Of a DNA stretch of 53,368 nt, positions 52,466 through 53,368 are shown in pieces. Each line of letters opens with the position of its first letter. Positions within the stretch are counted from its first letter, which is position 1. Below the pieces are notes generated by a model. It did no database searches. It had not been told where the DNA came from and saw only the letters and a program-made list of their open reading frames with translations. The DNA is taken from positions 1-53,368 of the forward strand of contig JAQGLO010000060.1 of assembly GCA_028292825.1 (NCBI GenBank), read 5' to 3'. The position numbers and the translations under genes were made by a program. The stretch comes from Alphaproteobacteria bacterium. GTDB taxonomy: Bacteria > Pseudomonadota > Alphaproteobacteria > Micropepsales > Micropepsaceae.

Positions 52466-53368
52466 TGCCTCTGGACCGGCACGCCCGCCGCTTCCTGGAA
52501 ATGCTCGCCGCCGCCGGGCAGGCCAAGGGCCGCTATGACGATGTCCAGGAGCGCCGCGCCGCGCTGACCAACCTGGCCGACATGGTCGATCCCCCCGGCA
52601 CAGTTGAGGTCGGCGGTGTGCGCGATCACCTGATGCCGGTCACCGGAAAGGATGGGCAGGGCGGCCATGTCACCCTGCGCACCTATTCCCCGCTGGGTCA
52701 GCCCGAGCGCGTGCTGCCGGGATTCCTGTTCTTCCATGGCGGCGGCTGGGTGGCCGGCAGCCTCGACACCCATGATGGCCTGTGCCGCCGCCTTGCCAAT
52801 GAAACCGGCTGCCGCGTCATCGCGGTGGACTACCGGCTGGCGCCCGATCATCCCTTTCCCTTTGGCATCGCCGATGCGGTGGCGGCGCTGGACCATGTCA
52901 CGCGCAACGCCAGGACCTTCGGCATCGATCCGACGCGGCTGGGCGTGGCCGGAGATTCAGCGGGCGGTACCATCGCCGCCCTGTTGTGCCGCATCGCGCG
53001 CGACGCCGCCAAAGACAATGAAGATGCGCCCGCCATCGCGTTCCAGTTGCTGCTGTGCCCGATCCTGGACATCCACAGCGAATCGTCAGCGCGCCAGGAA
53101 CTGGCGGACGGCTATTTCCTGGACAGCGAGACTCTCAAGCGCGACCTGGAACTGTATGTGCCCGAGGGGCTGGACCTGTCCGATGTCCGCCTGTCGCCGC
53201 TGCGGGCTGAGGAATTTTCGAACCTGCCGCCGGCGCATATTCACACCGCCCAGTTCGATCCCTTCAGCGACGAAGGCGAGGCCTATGCCCAGCGGCTGGG
53301 CGGCTTCGGCGTGCCGGTCCATGGCCGCGCCCATCCCGGCATGATCCATTATTTCTACTGCATGCCGC
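52465..53368 (+). CDS. HSL-family alpha/beta hydrolase (partial, runs off the window)
   Basis: An open frame from ATG 52465 to the window end, 301 codons with no stop; little seems to be missing. The hormone-sensitive-lipase signatures are clear: HGGGW (91-95), nucleophile Ser165 in GDSAGG, acid Asp265 in FDPFSDEG and His295 in GMIHYF. It has no signal peptide, so it is cytoplasmic. It is coupled to ACP2 by a TGATG overlap, so it may hydrolyse or release a carrier-bound or esterified product of the cluster (inference). Confidence 0.88.
   Translation, partial: MPLDRHARRFLEMLAAAGQAKGRYDDVQERRAALTNLADMVDPPGTVEVGGVRDHLMPVTGKDGQGGHVTLRTYSPLGQPERVLPGFLFFHGGGWVAGSLDTHDGLCRRLANETGCRVIAVDYRLAPDHPFPFGIADAVAALDHVTRNARTFGIDPTRLGVAGDSAGGTIAALLCRIARDAAKDNEDAPAIAFQLLLCPILDIHSESSARQELADGYFLDSETLKRDLELYVPEGLDLSDVRLSPLRAEEFSNLPPAHIHTAQFDPFSDEGEAYAQRLGGFGVPVHGRAHPGMIHYFYCMP

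Noticed and set aside
1-53368. tRNA, rRNA, insertion sequences, integrases and attachment sites
   Set aside because: None was recognised on reading both strands; a covariance-model scan would be needed to exclude small RNA genes.

Overview
The window looks like a chromosomal segment of a high-GC Gram-negative alphaproteobacterium. The signs are a PleC/DivJ-style histidine kinase, a PAS_5 protein, a DUF1289 mini-protein, a BTLCP/DUF920 transglutaminase-like protease, candidate CtrA boxes (TTAA-N7-TTAA) and an amino acid:carrier protein ligase of the type first described in rhizobia. The gene content suggests a Rhizomicrobium/Micropepsis-like or rhizobial-type lineage, but I cannot fix the genus. 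I recognise no tRNA, rRNA, CRISPR array, transposase or integrase.

Layout. 1-2.8 kb: a polyamine neighbourhood (speD, a SpeE-like protein, a PotD-like lipoprotein). 2.8-12 kb: housekeeping and envelope genes (outer-membrane barrel protein, histidine kinase, pepN, a conserved hypothetical, DUF1289, uroporphyrinogen-III C-methyltransferase, phosphomannomutase/phosphoglucomutase). 12-17.8 kb: a DAACS symporter, three secreted alpha/beta hydrolases (two are paralogues flanking the third), a YitT-type membrane protein and dusA. 17.8-22 kb: an accessory island with three XRE regulators, palindromic operators of the form GTATCC-N5-GGATAC, a locally AT-rich stretch and small unknown genes. 22-35 kb: a CHAP lipoprotein, a LapG-like cysteine protease and a two-partner secretion locus (tpsB-tpsA). 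Its exoprotein of about 3,075 residues is split by a one-base frameshift and carries two families of 69/70-residue tandem repeats. 35-41 kb: a secreted hydrolase and an AcrAB-like RND pump without an outer-membrane partner. 41-44.3 kb: a compact padR-DUF1700-DUF2807-DUF2807-dusB operon. 44.3-45.1 kb: a polysaccharide deacetylase.

45.1-53.4 kb (running off the end): the most interesting region, apparently a carrier-protein-based biosynthetic cluster. It has four tightly packed transcription units in alternating orientation: [GNAT-like acyltransferase, ThDP enzyme], [ACP1, AMP-forming ligase, SDR reductase], [acyl-CoA-dehydrogenase-like flavoprotein, class II aaRS-like aa:CP ligase], [ACP2, HSL-family hydrolase]. 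The likely logic is that the aa:CP ligase loads a small amino acid (Gly/Ala in characterised relatives) on ACP2 and the flavoprotein acts on the thioester. The AMP ligase would load an acyl group on ACP1, and the SDR, ThDP enzyme, acyltransferase and hydrolase would elaborate or release the product. The product is unknown to me; the assignment of steps is inference.
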